From: Telluria aromaticivorans
GTDB lineage: Bacteria; Pseudomonadota; Gammaproteobacteria; Burkholderiales; Burkholderiaceae_D
Direction of reading: 5' to 3'
Assembly: GCF_013003915.1 (NCBI RefSeq)
Contig: NZ_JABAIV010000006.1
Span: forward strand, 94,716 to 158,715
Length of the DNA stretch: 64,000 nt
Shown here: piece by piece, positions 9,025 through 17,865 of the stretch
Layout: each line of letters starts with the position of its first letter
Position numbering within the stretch: position 1 is the first letter of the stretch
Notes under the pieces: model-generated
Database searches by the model: none
Told to the model about the DNA's origin: nothing
Seen by the model: the letters and a program-made list of their open reading frames with translations, nothing else
Translations under genes and position numbers: made by a program

Positions 9025-9815
9025 CCCTGGCGCCGGGCCGCTCGGACCGGGTCTTCATCACCGGCGCCTCGAGCGGCATCGGCGCGGCGCTGGCCCGCGA
9101 ATACGCGGCGCGCGGCGCCACCCTCGGCCTGCTGGCGCGCCGCCGCGAACTGCTGGCGGAACTGGTGGCCGGCCTGCCCTACCCCGAACGCCACCGCATC
9201 TACGCGGTCGACGCCACCGACCGCGCGGGCCTGGATGCGGCCGCCTTTGACTTCATCGCGGCCACGGGCGGCGCCGACATTGTGATCGCCAGCGCCGGGA
9301 TTTCGCACGGCACGCTCACCGAACGCCCCGCCGACATGCAGGTATTCGACGCCGTCTTCGCCACCAACGTGGGCGCGACCGTCGCCACCTTCGCGCCCTT
9401 CATCGCTTCGATGAAAGCGCAGGCCGGCCCCTGCCGGCTGGTGGGCATCGGCAGCGTGGCGGGCATCCGCGGCATGCGCGGCGCCGGCGCCTATTGCGCC
9501 TCGAAAGCGGCCGTGCACAGCTATTGCGAATCGCTGCGGCTCGAGCTGCGCGCGACCAACATCAAGGTAGTGACCATCGCGCCCGGCTATATCGACACGC
9601 CCATGACCCGCCACAACCGGTTCCCGATGCCCTTCCTGATGCCGGCGGGGCGCTTCGCCGCGCAGGCGCTCGAGGTGATCGCACGCGGCCACAGCTACCG
9701 CGTGCTGCCCTGGCAGATGGGCGTCGTGGCCAAGCTGCTGCGCCTGCTGCCGAACGGCCTGTTCGATTTCGCGTTCTCGCGCGCGCCGACCAAGCAGGGC
9801 AAGGGCGAAGCATGA
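9021..9815 (+). CDS. Short-chain dehydrogenase/reductase (SDR)
   Basis: 264 residues of classical SDR type. The Rossmann NAD(P)-binding motif is TGASSGIG near the N-terminus, followed by an NAG-like strand (IASAGIS) and the catalytic Tyr-x-x-x-Lys in GAYCASKAAVHSY. A C-terminal hydrophobic patch and basic end are present. The substrate cannot be predicted. An ATGA overlap with dsbA upstream and another with birA downstream place it inside a tightly coupled operon, an arrangement seen in other Oxalobacteraceae, but nothing links its chemistry to biotin or disulfides. Confidence 0.88.
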   Translation: MTLAPGRSDRVFITGASSGIGAALAREYAARGATLGLLARRRELLAELVAGLPYPERHRIYAVDATDRAGLDAAAFDFIAATGGADIVIASAGISHGTLTERPADMQVFDAVFATNVGATVATFAPFIASMKAQAGPCRLVGIGSVAGIRGMRGAGAYCASKAAVHSYCESLRLELRATNIKVVTIAPGYIDTPMTRHNRFPMPFLMPAGRFAAQALEVIARGHSYRVLPWQMGVVAKLLRLLPNGLFDFAFSRAPTKQGKGEA

Positions 9816-10576
9816 AGGCCGCGAACATCGCCGCGCTGGCCCGCGCCGGCGTCGCCATCGAGGTCGTGGCCGAGACGGGTTCGACCAATGCCGACCTGCT
9901 GGCGCGTGCGGCCCAACTGACCGAGCCGTTGCTGCTGGTCGCCGAGAACCAGACCGCCGGCCGCGGCCGCGCCGGACGCAGCTGGTTGTCCTCGAGCGAA
10001 GGTTCGCTGACCTTCTCGCTGGCCTGGAAATTCGACGGTGGACCGCAGGCGCTCAGCGGCCTGCCGCTCGCGGTCGGCGTGGCGCTGGGCGACGTACTGG
10101 GACAGCTCGGTGTACAGGTGCAGCTCAAGTGGCCGAACGACGTGCTGAAGGACGGCGACAAGCTGGCCGGCATCCTGATCGAAACCCAGGCGGCCCAGGG
10201 AGGCGGCACCTGGGCCATTATCGGCATCGGCCTGAATCTCATCATGCCGGACGAGATGGAAGCACGCCTGGGGCGCGGCGCGGCCGGGGCGCCCTGGCTG
10301 GCGCGCATGGAACGCGACGTGCTGGTGGCCGCCCTGCTCGATGGCCTGGCCGAAGCGCTGCGCCTGTTCGCACGCCACGGCTTCGGCGCCTTCTGCGCGC
10401 GCTGGAACCTGCGCCATGCCTGGCAGGGCGAAACGGTGACGATCATCGACAACGGCACTGTGCTGCACGAGGGCCTGGCCGCGGGCGTGGACGACACCGG
10501 GCGCCTGCTGCTCGATACGCTTGACGGCCGTATCGCGCTGCTGGCCGGCGACGTCTCGCTGCGGGTGAAGCCATGA
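9812..10576 (+). CDS. birA: Biotin-[acetyl-CoA-carboxylase] ligase
   Basis: 254 residues from ATG at 9812, which overlaps the SDR stop by 4 nt. The catalytic domain carries the biotin-binding segment ETGSTNADLL, the biotinyl-AMP loop ENQTAGRGRAGRSW, and the KWPNDVL motif. A C-terminal SH3-like domain covers about residues 210-254. There is no N-terminal helix-turn-helix, so unlike E. coli BirA this is a monofunctional ligase and not a repressor. It attaches biotin to AccB and other carboxylases. The stop overlaps the coaX start by 4 nt. Confidence 0.93.
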   Translation: MKAANIAALARAGVAIEVVAETGSTNADLLARAAQLTEPLLLVAENQTAGRGRAGRSWLSSSEGSLTFSLAWKFDGGPQALSGLPLAVGVALGDVLGQLGVQVQLKWPNDVLKDGDKLAGILIETQAAQGGGTWAIIGIGLNLIMPDEMEARLGRGAAGAPWLARMERDVLVAALLDGLAEALRLFARHGFGAFCARWNLRHAWQGETVTIIDNGTVLHEGLAAGVDDTGRLLLDTLDGRIALLAGDVSLRVKP

Positions 10577-11301
10577 ACCTGCTGCTGGTCGATGCCGGCA
10601 ATACCCGGATCAAGTGGGCCATTGCGCTGCCCGGCGCCGCGCTGGGCGAGTGGGAAACCAGCCATGCCGCCCCGCACCTTGACCTGACCGACATCGCCGC
10701 AGCATGGCGCCGCGCGGGTATCAGCCGCGCGATCGTGTCGAATGTCGCCGGCCTCGAGGTGCGCGAGCGGATCGCGCAGGCCTTGCCGGCGGCGATCGCG
10801 GTCGAATGGTTTGCCTCGACGCTCGATCGCGCGGGCCTGCGCAACGGCTACCGCAAGCCCGGCCAGCTGGGCTGCGACCGCTTCGCCGCCGCCATCGGCG
10901 CCCGCGCACTGGCGCCCGGCCAAAACATCGTCGTCGCCACCTGCGGCACTGCGACCACGGTCGATGCGGTGCGCGCCGACGGGCTGTTCGTCGGCGGAAT
11001 GATCCTGCCGGGCCTGGCCCTGATGGCCGCCTCGCTGGCCCGCAACACCGCCCAGTTGCCCCAGGTAGCACCGGGCGCCGCCGCACCGCCGCTCTTCGGC
11101 GACAATACCGACGACGCGATCGTGTCGGGGATCCTGTCGGCGCAAGCGGGCGCTATCGAGCGCGCCTGCGCCGGCCATGGCGCCAGCGCCTGCATCGTCT
11201 CCGGTGGCGCCGCGACCTATATCGCGCCGGCCCTCAAGGTCGGCTACCGGCTGGTCGATAATATCGTGCTGGTCGGCCTGCATGCCGCAGCCGCCGACTG
11301 A
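10573..11301 (+). CDS. coaX: Type III pantothenate kinase
   Basis: 242 residues, with the ASKHA-type phosphate motifs of CoaX: LLLVDAGNTRIKWAI at the N-terminus, KPGQLGCDRFAAAIGA in the middle, and ATCGTATTVDAV followed by GGMILPGLALM. The enzyme phosphorylates pantothenate, the first step of coenzyme A synthesis, and unlike CoaA it is not feedback-inhibited by CoA. birA-coaX pairs and fusions are common, and here the genes overlap by 4 nt. A second SPOR gene starts about 16 nt downstream. Confidence 0.94.
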   Translation: MNLLLVDAGNTRIKWAIALPGAALGEWETSHAAPHLDLTDIAAAWRRAGISRAIVSNVAGLEVRERIAQALPAAIAVEWFASTLDRAGLRNGYRKPGQLGCDRFAAAIGARALAPGQNIVVATCGTATTVDAVRADGLFVGGMILPGLALMAASLARNTAQLPQVAPGAAAPPLFGDNTDDAIVSGILSAQAGAIERACAGHGASACIVSGGAATYIAPALKVGYRLVDNIVLVGLHAAAAD

Positions 11302-11317
11302 AGATGGGAGACCGTTC

Positions 11318-12037
11318 TTGTTGAAATTCGTATTCTGGGTACTGCTGGCAGCAAACGCCGGGCTGTTCGCCTATAGCCAGGGCATCCTGGGCAAGGTCGA
11401 GGGCAGCGAGCGCGAGCCGCAACGCCTGAAGAACCAGCTGGCCGCCGGGCGCATGACCATGCTGACCGCGGCCGAGGTGCGTGCCACCGCCGAGGGCACG
11501 CCGGCAGCGGCACCGGCGCCCGCAGCGCCACTGCCTGCCGAACCTGCTCCGCCAGTGGTCCCTGCCGCAGCCACCGTCGCCTGCATGCAGGCCGGCGCCT
11601 TTTCAAACGCCGACGCCCGCCGCTTCGAGTCGCGCATTGCGCGCTTCGGTTTTGGCGAGCGCCAGGCCCGCACCAGCGTGGCCTTCCAGGAAGTGACCAG
11701 CCACCTGGTCTACCTGCCAGCGAGCGGCGGCAAGGAAGGTGCCGACAAGCGTGCGGCCGAGCTGAAGGAACGCGGCGTGGCGAATTACTTCGTGATGCAG
11801 GGCGAATCGCCGCTGAAATGGGCGATCTCGCTGGGCGTGTTCAAGACCGACGCCGCTGCGCAGAAGCTGGTGGCAGACCTGGGCCGACAAGGCGTGCGCG
11901 GCGTGCGCGTGCTGCCGCGCGGGCCGCAGAGCACGCGTGCGGCTTGGCAGTTCCGCAACCTGACGATTGAAGAGCGCACCAGCCTGGCCGACATCGCCGA
12001 CAATTTCACGGGCGTGCAGCTGCGACCCTGCAATTAG
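11318..12037 (+). CDS. Membrane-anchored SPOR-domain protein
   Basis: About 239 residues if translation starts at TTG 11318 (a second TTG follows at 11321). A GGGAG ribosome-binding site lies at 11306-11310, 7 nt upstream, and no ATG is available in frame nearby. An N-terminal transmembrane helix (FVFWVLLAANAGLFAY) is followed by an Ala/Pro-rich linker. After that comes a C-terminal half containing a divergent SPOR-like repeat (VACMQAGAFSNADARRFESR) and a segment reading SLGVFKTDAAAQKLVADL. It is probably a second peptidoglycan-binding or envelope protein of this operon, whose last gene it is. Confidence 0.7.
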   Translation: MLKFVFWVLLAANAGLFAYSQGILGKVEGSEREPQRLKNQLAAGRMTMLTAAEVRATAEGTPAAAPAPAAPLPAEPAPPVVPAAATVACMQAGAFSNADARRFESRIARFGFGERQARTSVAFQEVTSHLVYLPASGGKEGADKRAAELKERGVANYFVMQGESPLKWAISLGVFKTDAAAQKLVADLGRQGVRGVRVLPRGPQSTRAAWQFRNLTIEERTSLADIADNFTGVQLRPCN

Positions 12038-12199
12038 GCGGTCAGCAGCTGGCCTGGATTTGCCAACAGCCGGGACATGCAGCTAATGAGCGTGTGCTGG
12101 CCCTGCGATACGCCAAACGCGGCGATAAGCCTGCTCCCTAAGCGAGCAACTACTGTAGGCCTAGCCTGGACGTAAGCCGCTCGATGAAAGCATTAGGTC

Positions 12200-12790
12200 T
12201 CATTGTTCCTTCAATAGTTCGGCTTCAATAACTTGTAGATCAGCGTCTGTTGCCTGCTTGATCCAAGATTTCCTGCGGTCTCTGATCACCATTAGCTGTT
12301 GCTGATATTTTTCCACGCCATCTTGGGTAAAAGTCGGCTTAGGAGGCACGAATTTGTTCGCCAACTGAATGGAAACGACAGCGTTACCATCTTTGCTCTT
12401 GACGAAGCGGAACACGTTAAGTTCCACGTAACTCTGATCCTTAGGCCAAGTGACGAAATCAAGGACTGCTTCATGGGTTTGTTGGTTTTCGCTTACCTTC
12501 ACCGCCGCCGCTGGGTTCTGCTGCGTGATCGCGTGCTGCATAGCGTACGCGTACTTGATCGGATCATTGCTAAGCCCCGAAAGCCGCTGGTAGCGATACG
12601 CGATAAGCTTGGTCCAGCTGTCGAACGACTCATCCTCTTTAATGAACTCGAACAGACGGTCGCCACTCACAGGCTTTGCCACGGACTTTTTTGCAAATGC
12701 TTCACCATCAACCCTTGGAATGAAGCCTTCTGAGCGCGCATGTGGACAGAAGGCCGCTAGAAGTAGGAGTAGTGGGAAAAAACGATGCAT
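12200..12790 (-). CDS. Hypothetical secreted protein, low-GC orphan
   Basis: 196 residues from ATG 12790, preceded by a good AAGGAG site. An upstream in-frame extension to 12847 is not supported. It has a signal peptide (MHRFFPLLLLLAAFCPHARS). The mature part is mixed alpha/beta with no family I recognise, ending in a charged helix (DLQVIEAELLKEQ). Codon use is visibly more AT-rich than in the flanking genes. The gene stands alone between the coaX operon and rlpA, in a region with little else, so it may be a recent acquisition. The predicted location is the periplasm. Function is unknown. Confidence 0.7.
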   Translation of the reverse strand: MHRFFPLLLLLAAFCPHARSEGFIPRVDGEAFAKKSVAKPVSGDRLFEFIKEDESFDSWTKLIAYRYQRLSGLSNDPIKYAYAMQHAITQQNPAAAVKVSENQQTHEAVLDFVTWPKDQSYVELNVFRFVKSKDGNAVVSIQLANKFVPPKPTFTQDGVEKYQQQLMVIRDRRKSWIKQATDADLQVIEAELLKEQ

Positions 12791-13175
12791 AAACTGTCTC
12801 CTTGAGACATCAATGGAAGTTATACGAATGGGTTCGCCGGCAAGCACGGCGTCGAGTTGACGAGCCTATTGGTTCGATCTTGCGCAAGTCGCGCCAGTTC
12901 TAGATCTGGCGCGACTGTGCATCGATTAGGGTAATGATAATGGTGTAAGACGTTACGGTTGCCACCGGTGCGGAGCAAGCTTACAAGCTGCTCGACCGCT
13001 TCAGACGTCGCATCCGCGCAAGGCACTGCAGTCTACGGACGGAGCGCGCCTTTGTCTATGGGGTGCGATGGTATGTCGATATGCACTACGTCGAGCAGCA
13101 AAAAAAAGAAACACCAACGACCAGATATCGACGGCGCTGACGTTCAAATCATGCGCCGCCAAGCAAGGCACCAAG
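12791..13175. other. Intergenic stretch without a credible gene
   Basis: About 385 nt between the orphan gene and rlpA. Open frames here are short, lack ribosome-binding sites and have no recognisable content. The only clear structure is the 30-nt hairpin at 12887-12916. Base composition is lower in GC than the surroundings. Confidence 0.6.
12887..12916. repeat. Perfect 11-bp inverted repeat (hairpin or operator)
   Basis: AGTCGCGCCAG at 12887-12897 is followed by an 8-nt spacer and its exact reverse complement at 12906-12916. No T-run follows on either strand, so it is not a standard terminator. It lies about 97 nt upstream of the orphan gene start and could be an operator, a REP-like element or a relic end of a mobile element. 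Confidence 0.6.
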
Positions 13176-14183
13176 CTAGCGCTTGACCACAATCGGCTTC
13201 AGCCCGAACGACGCCGGTACCGCGCGCGCCGCCGCCTGCGCCTCGTCTCTCGTGGCATACGGCCCGCCATACAGGCGGTTGACGGAACCCACCTTCACCA
13301 CCTCGAGCGCCCCCAGAGCCAGCCCGGCCTGGGCCAGCCGCTCGCTCATCGCGTCGGCCATGCCGGCGCGGCCATAGGCGCCGAGCTGGACGTAGAAGCT
13401 TCCTGCCGGCACCAGCTTGGGCACTACCTGCGCCACCGCCGCGCTGTCGGAGCGCACGGTATCTTCCAGCATCAGCGCGGTGATTTCCGGCGGCGCCGAT
13501 TGCGCATGCGAGGTCATGGCGCGGCGCACGGTGGCGATGCGGCTCGGATGGTCGTTCGGGAACAGGCGTTCGATCTCGACCTGGTGGCTGCCCTTTCCCA
13601 GCAGGCCGAGCTTGAGCGCAGCCGTGTACGACACGTCGATCACGCGGCTGGCGTGGAAGGGACCGCGGTCGTTGATGCGGACGATGACCGATTTGCCGCT
13701 GTCGACGCTGGTCACTCGCACGTACGAGGGAATCGGCAGGGTCGGGTGCGCCGCGGTCATCTTGTACATGTCGTACAGTTCGCCCGACGAGGTCTTCTGG
13801 CCGTGGAACTTGACGCCATACCAGCTGGCCACGCCGCGCTGGGTGAACGGGTCTTCGTGCGTGATCGGGGTATAGCTCTGGCCGAGCACGGAATACGGGC
13901 GGTTGGCCCATTTCGCATAGGGTTCGGCGCGGACGATGGCGTCGGGCAGGTCGAGCAGGCCGGGCGGCGGGTTGGCGCCGGGGCCGTCGTCCTTGTAATA
14001 GCCGCCGCGGCCGGACTTGGCCGCCGGCAGCTTCGGTGCCTCGGGGTGCTGCGCCGTGGGGCGGTGGCCCCAGGGCAGCGGGATCAGGCTCTTGTGCTCA
14101 CCGGTGGTGCTGCAGCCGGTGAGCAGTGTCGTGAATGCAGTAACTACGGTGACCGCAGCAAGTTGTTTTCTTGGAACGGCCAT
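13176..14183 (-). CDS. rlpA: Septal ring lytic transglycosylase RlpA-type lipoprotein
   Basis: 335 residues. The N-terminus is a lipoprotein signal with lipobox LLTGC (Cys about 23). The double-psi beta-barrel domain (about 110-205) shows the RlpA pattern GVASWYGVKFHGQKTSSGE, then AAHPTLPIPSYVRVT and VRINDRGPFHASRVIDVS, in which the catalytic Asp and His are present. A C-terminal SPOR domain (about 255-333) reads FYVQLGAYGR. RlpA proteins cleave naked glycan strands at the septum. The gene is the last of the shape/elongation cluster and starts 17 nt after the rodA stop. Confidence 0.92.
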   Translation of the reverse strand: MAVPRKQLAAVTVVTAFTTLLTGCSTTGEHKSLIPLPWGHRPTAQHPEAPKLPAAKSGRGGYYKDDGPGANPPPGLLDLPDAIVRAEPYAKWANRPYSVLGQSYTPITHEDPFTQRGVASWYGVKFHGQKTSSGELYDMYKMTAAHPTLPIPSYVRVTSVDSGKSVIVRINDRGPFHASRVIDVSYTAALKLGLLGKGSHQVEIERLFPNDHPSRIATVRRAMTSHAQSAPPEITALMLEDTVRSDSAAVAQVVPKLVPAGSFYVQLGAYGRAGMADAMSERLAQAGLALGALEVVKVGSVNRLYGGPYATRDEAQAAARAVPASFGLKPIVVKR

Positions 14184-14200
14184 TCGCAGTCCTCGTTCAG

Positions 14201-15316
14201 TTATGTCTGCACCAGTTTACGATGTCTTTGAATACTCATCAATATACCAGCGCCGAGGCCGAGGGTAATGAAGGCGGTTCCGCCATAGCTCATGAAAGGC
14301 AAGGGAACTCCGACGACCGGCAAAATTCCGCTCACCATGCCCATGTTGACGAAGGCATAGGTGAAGAAAATCATCGTGATGGCGCCGGCCAGCAGGCGCG
14401 AGAACGTGTTCGGTGCATTGGCGGCGATCATCATTCCCCGCGCAATCAGCATCAGGTAAATGATCAGCAGGAAGCAATTGCCGATCAGCCCGAACTCTTC
14501 CGAATACACGGCGAACAGGAAGTCGGTGGTCTGCTCGGGAACGAATTCCAGGTAGCTCTGCGTGCCTTTGCCATAGCCCTTGCCCATCATGCCGCCGGAA
14601 CCGATGGCGATCTCGGACTGGATGATGTGGAAGCCCTTGCCCAGCGGGTCGGAGGTCGGGTCGATCAGCGTCATGACCCGCTCGCGCTGGTAGTCGTGCA
14701 TCATCGACCAGCCGATCGGCAGCGCGGCGGCGCCGGCGATGCCCATGCCCAGCAGCGCCTTCCACGGCAGGCCGGCCAGGAAGATCACATAGAAGCCGGA
14801 AGACGCCACCATCAGCGCGGTGCCAAGGTCGGGCTGCTTGGCGATCAGGATGAACGGCACCAGCACCAGCACCGCGGCAATCAGGAAGGATTTCCAGTTG
14901 TTGGCATTGGCGCGCTGCTGGAAATACCAGGCCAGCATCAGCGGCGTCGCGATCTTCAGGATTTCGGAGGGCTGGATGTCGACGCCGACGTAGAGCCAGC
15001 GCCGCGCGCCCTTCTTGATGATGCCGAACATCGCCACTGCTATCAATAGCGCGATGCCGACCGTATAGATCGGCACGGCGAGCCGCATCAGCATCTGCGG
15101 CGGTACGTTGGCCGCGACCCACATCACCGCGAAGGCCAGCAGGAAGTTGCGGATCTGGTGCTCGAGGCGGTCGGGGAATTCGGCCCCGGCCGAGCTCATG
15201 ATGATCACGCTGGTAATCATCAGCATGAACAGCACCAGCCCGAGCGGCCAGTCGAAGACCGTGAAATACGGACGCAGGCGGCGCCGCAGCGAGCGGCGTT
15301 CTGGGATGCGCGCCAT
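14201..15316 (-). CDS. rodA: Peptidoglycan glycosyltransferase RodA
   Basis: 371 residues from ATG 15316, chosen because it has an AAGGAAT site; the longer upstream frame is low-complexity. It is a SEDS-family polytopic protein with about 10 transmembrane segments. Signatures include WLYVGVDIQPSEILKI and the C-terminal GIMPVVGVP-like segment GILPVVGVPLPFMSYGGTA. It polymerises lipid II for lateral wall growth with its partner PBP2. The start lies 4 nt after the mrdA stop. The strand order is mreB-mreC-mreD-mrdA-rodA-rlpA, the conserved elongasome cluster. Confidence 0.95.
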   Translation of the reverse strand: MARIPERRSLRRRLRPYFTVFDWPLGLVLFMLMITSVIIMSSAGAEFPDRLEHQIRNFLLAFAVMWVAANVPPQMLMRLAVPIYTVGIALLIAVAMFGIIKKGARRWLYVGVDIQPSEILKIATPLMLAWYFQQRANANNWKSFLIAAVLVLVPFILIAKQPDLGTALMVASSGFYVIFLAGLPWKALLGMGIAGAAALPIGWSMMHDYQRERVMTLIDPTSDPLGKGFHIIQSEIAIGSGGMMGKGYGKGTQSYLEFVPEQTTDFLFAVYSEEFGLIGNCFLLIIYLMLIARGMMIAANAPNTFSRLLAGAITMIFFTYAFVNMGMVSGILPVVGVPLPFMSYGGTAFITLGLGAGILMSIQRHRKLVQT

Positions 15317-15320
15317 GGGC

Positions 15321-17318
15321 TTATTCCTTTCTGGTGGCTGGGAGGCCGGCGACCGGGCCGGCGGCCTGGATGACCGGCGCGGCCGCCGCCTGGGCAGCAG
15401 GCTTCGCGGCCGGCTGTGCAGCCTTGGCGCCGGGCGGTAGGTCCTTGGGCTTGGGCGGCGCCGGGCGCTTGCCAAGCAGGTAGTAGTCGAGCGCCTTGCG
15501 CGCGATCGGCGCGGCGGAGGCGGCGCCGAAACCGGCGTTCTCCACCACCAGGGCGATCACGATGCGCGGGTTCTCGGCCGGCGCGAAGGCGACATACAGC
15601 GCGTTGTCGCGGTGGCGCTCGTCGATCGCGCTGGCATTGTATTTCTGCCCCTTCAGGCCGATCACCTGGGCGGTGCCGGTCTTGCCGCCCGAGATATAGC
15701 CGGCATTGGCAAAGGCGCGGTGGCCAGTGCCGTAGGATTCCTGGGTCACGCCCACCATCGTGCGCTTGATGAAATCGATGTTTTCCTGCTTGAGCGAGAT
15801 GCGGCGGCTTTCCTTCGGCACCGTCAGGGTGCGCTGTTTGGTAGCGCCGTCCTCGATCATCTTCACCAGGTGCGGCTTCATCACCACGCCATTGTTGGCG
15901 AGGTTGGCCACCGCATGCGCCAGCTGGATCATCGTGTAGTTGTTGAAGCCCTGCCCGATCGAAATCGAAATGGTATCGCCGCCCACCCATTTCTGTGCCG
16001 CGCGGTTCTTGGCGAAGCGCTTGGCCTTCCATTCCTTGGACGGCAGCACGCCGGTCTTCTCGAAGTCCAGGTCGATCCCGGTCGGATAGCCAAAGCCAAA
16101 CTGGCCCATGAAGCTGGAGATCTTGTCGATACCCATCTCGTTGCCGAGCTGGTAGTAATAGGTGTCGCAGGATTCGACCACCGACTTGTACATGTCGACG
16201 GTGCCGTGGCCGCCCGGCTTGTCATCGTTGAAGCGGTGGCCGCCGAGCATGAAGAAACCGGGGTCGCGGATCGCGTCGCTCGGCTTGCGGTGACCCAGTT
16301 CGAGCGCAGCTAGCGACATGAAGGGCTTGAAGGTGGAACCCGGTGGATAGGTGCCGGACAGCGGGCGGTTCATCAGTGGCTTGTCGAGCGAGGTATTGAG
16401 TTCGTTCCAGTTCTGGCTGTCGATGCCGTCCACGAACAGGTTCGGGTCGAAGCCCGGCCGCGAGACATAGGCCAGCACGTCGCCGGTGGCCGGCTCGATC
16501 GCCACCAGCGCGCCGCGCTGTTCGCCATAGGCTTCCTCGATGATCTTTTGCAGCTCGATGTCGATCGACAGGATCAGGTTGCTGCCCGGGACCGGCGCGG
16601 TGCGCGACAGCGTGCGGATGGCGCGCCCGCCGGCCGAGCGTTCGACCTGCTCGTAGCCGGTGGTGCCGTGCAAGTGGCTTTCGTACTTCTTCTCGACGCC
16701 TTCCTTGCCGATATGCTCGGTGCCGTTGTAGTTGGCATCGAGTTCGTCTTCTTCGAGCTTGGCGGCTTCTTTCTGGTTGATGCGGCCGATGTAGCCGATC
16801 ACGTGCGAGGCGGTTTCGCCCAGCGGATACTGGCGGAACAGGCGTGCCTGCACTTCGACGCCGGGGAAGCGGAAGCGCTGCGCGGTGAAGCGCGCCACTT
16901 CGTCGTCGGTCAGGCGGGTGCGGATCGGCACGCTGGCGAAGCTGCGCGATTCTTCCAGCAGGCGCTTGAAGCGGCGCCGGTCGCGCTGTTCGATGGACAC
17001 CAGCTTGGACAGCTCGTCGATGGTCGACTCCAGGTTCGACTGCAGCTTGGAAGGCGTGATCTCGAGCGTGTAGGCCGAATAGTTGCGGGCCAGGACCACG
17101 CCGTTGCGGTCCACGATCAGGCCGCGGTTGGGCACGATCGGCACCAGCGCGATGCGGTTGTCTTCCGCCTGCAGCGCGAACTGGTCGTGGCGCAGCACCT
17201 GCAGCCAGACGAAACGCGCCACCAGCAGGCCGAAGCAGATGAAGACCAGGGCCACCAGCGCCGTCATGCGCGTGCGGAACAGGTGGATCTCGCGGTCGTT
17301 GTCCTTGAATTCGGTCAC
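15321..17318 (-). CDS. mrdA: Penicillin-binding protein 2 (elongasome transpeptidase)
   Basis: 665 residues. One N-terminal transmembrane helix (about 18-38) is followed by the pedestal/dimerisation domain. The transpeptidase domain has the three active-site motifs: SxxK in PPGSTFKPF, SxD in VESCDTYYY, and KTG in ISGGKTGTAQ. It crosslinks peptidoglycan during elongation together with RodA. The last 50 or so residues are an Ala/Pro-rich tail beyond the catalytic domain. mreD lies 28 nt upstream on the same strand. Confidence 0.96.
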   Translation of the reverse strand: MTEFKDNDREIHLFRTRMTALVALVFICFGLLVARFVWLQVLRHDQFALQAEDNRIALVPIVPNRGLIVDRNGVVLARNYSAYTLEITPSKLQSNLESTIDELSKLVSIEQRDRRRFKRLLEESRSFASVPIRTRLTDDEVARFTAQRFRFPGVEVQARLFRQYPLGETASHVIGYIGRINQKEAAKLEEDELDANYNGTEHIGKEGVEKKYESHLHGTTGYEQVERSAGGRAIRTLSRTAPVPGSNLILSIDIELQKIIEEAYGEQRGALVAIEPATGDVLAYVSRPGFDPNLFVDGIDSQNWNELNTSLDKPLMNRPLSGTYPPGSTFKPFMSLAALELGHRKPSDAIRDPGFFMLGGHRFNDDKPGGHGTVDMYKSVVESCDTYYYQLGNEMGIDKISSFMGQFGFGYPTGIDLDFEKTGVLPSKEWKAKRFAKNRAAQKWVGGDTISISIGQGFNNYTMIQLAHAVANLANNGVVMKPHLVKMIEDGATKQRTLTVPKESRRISLKQENIDFIKRTMVGVTQESYGTGHRAFANAGYISGGKTGTAQVIGLKGQKYNASAIDERHRDNALYVAFAPAENPRIVIALVVENAGFGAASAAPIARKALDYYLLGKRPAPPKPKDLPPGAKAAQPAAKPAAQAAAAPVIQAAGPVAGLPATRKE

Positions 17319-17346
17319 AGCACTTGCTCGGATCGTGGAACGGGCA

Positions 17347-17865
17347 TCAGATCGGACGGGTATGGTCGCGGTCGACGGCGCGGCGCTGCGGCGCCAGCAG
17401 CAGCCAGGTAATCACCGGCCACAGGGCGACCGCAACGACGCTCTCGGCGAAATGCAGCAGGCCCGGGAAGCGGCCCGACGCGGTGAAATGCACGAAGGCC
17501 TGCACCGCCTGCGCCATCAGCAGCAGCGGGAACACGTGCATCGCCTGGGTCATCATGGGGAACCACAGCACGCGGCGGTGGATCATGATGGCGAAGTAGG
17601 ACAGCAGCGTATAGGCCAGCGCATTCTCGCCCAGCAGGCTGGCGTCGTGCACGTCCATCAGCAGGCCCATCATGAAAGCGACGCCGATCCCGACCCGGCG
17701 CGGCTGGTGGATGCTCCAGAAGACCAGCACCACGGCGACGAAGTCGGGCGCGCCGACCCAGCGGCCGAGCGGCAGCAGGTTGAGCATGAAGGCGCAGACC
17801 AGGCTGAAGGTGATGAACAGCGGGCTGACGGGCAGCAGGATGTAATGCGGGCGATTACCGGCCAT
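17347..17865 (-). CDS. mreD: Rod shape-determining protein MreD
   Basis: 172 residues from ATG 17865, whose first base is the last base of the mreC stop (TAATG). The protein is hydrophobic with 5 predicted membrane segments and typical MreD sequence (PLGRWVGAPDFVAVVLVFW, then GIGVAFMMGLLMDV). It belongs to the MreBCD elongasome in the inner membrane. Longer upstream in-frame readings overlap mreC and are low-complexity, so they are not used. The overlap implies coupled translation with mreC. Confidence 0.93.
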   Translation of the reverse strand: MAGNRPHYILLPVSPLFITFSLVCAFMLNLLPLGRWVGAPDFVAVVLVFWSIHQPRRVGIGVAFMMGLLMDVHDASLLGENALAYTLLSYFAIMIHRRVLWFPMMTQAMHVFPLLLMAQAVQAFVHFTASGRFPGLLHFAESVVAVALWPVITWLLLAPQRRAVDRDHTRPI

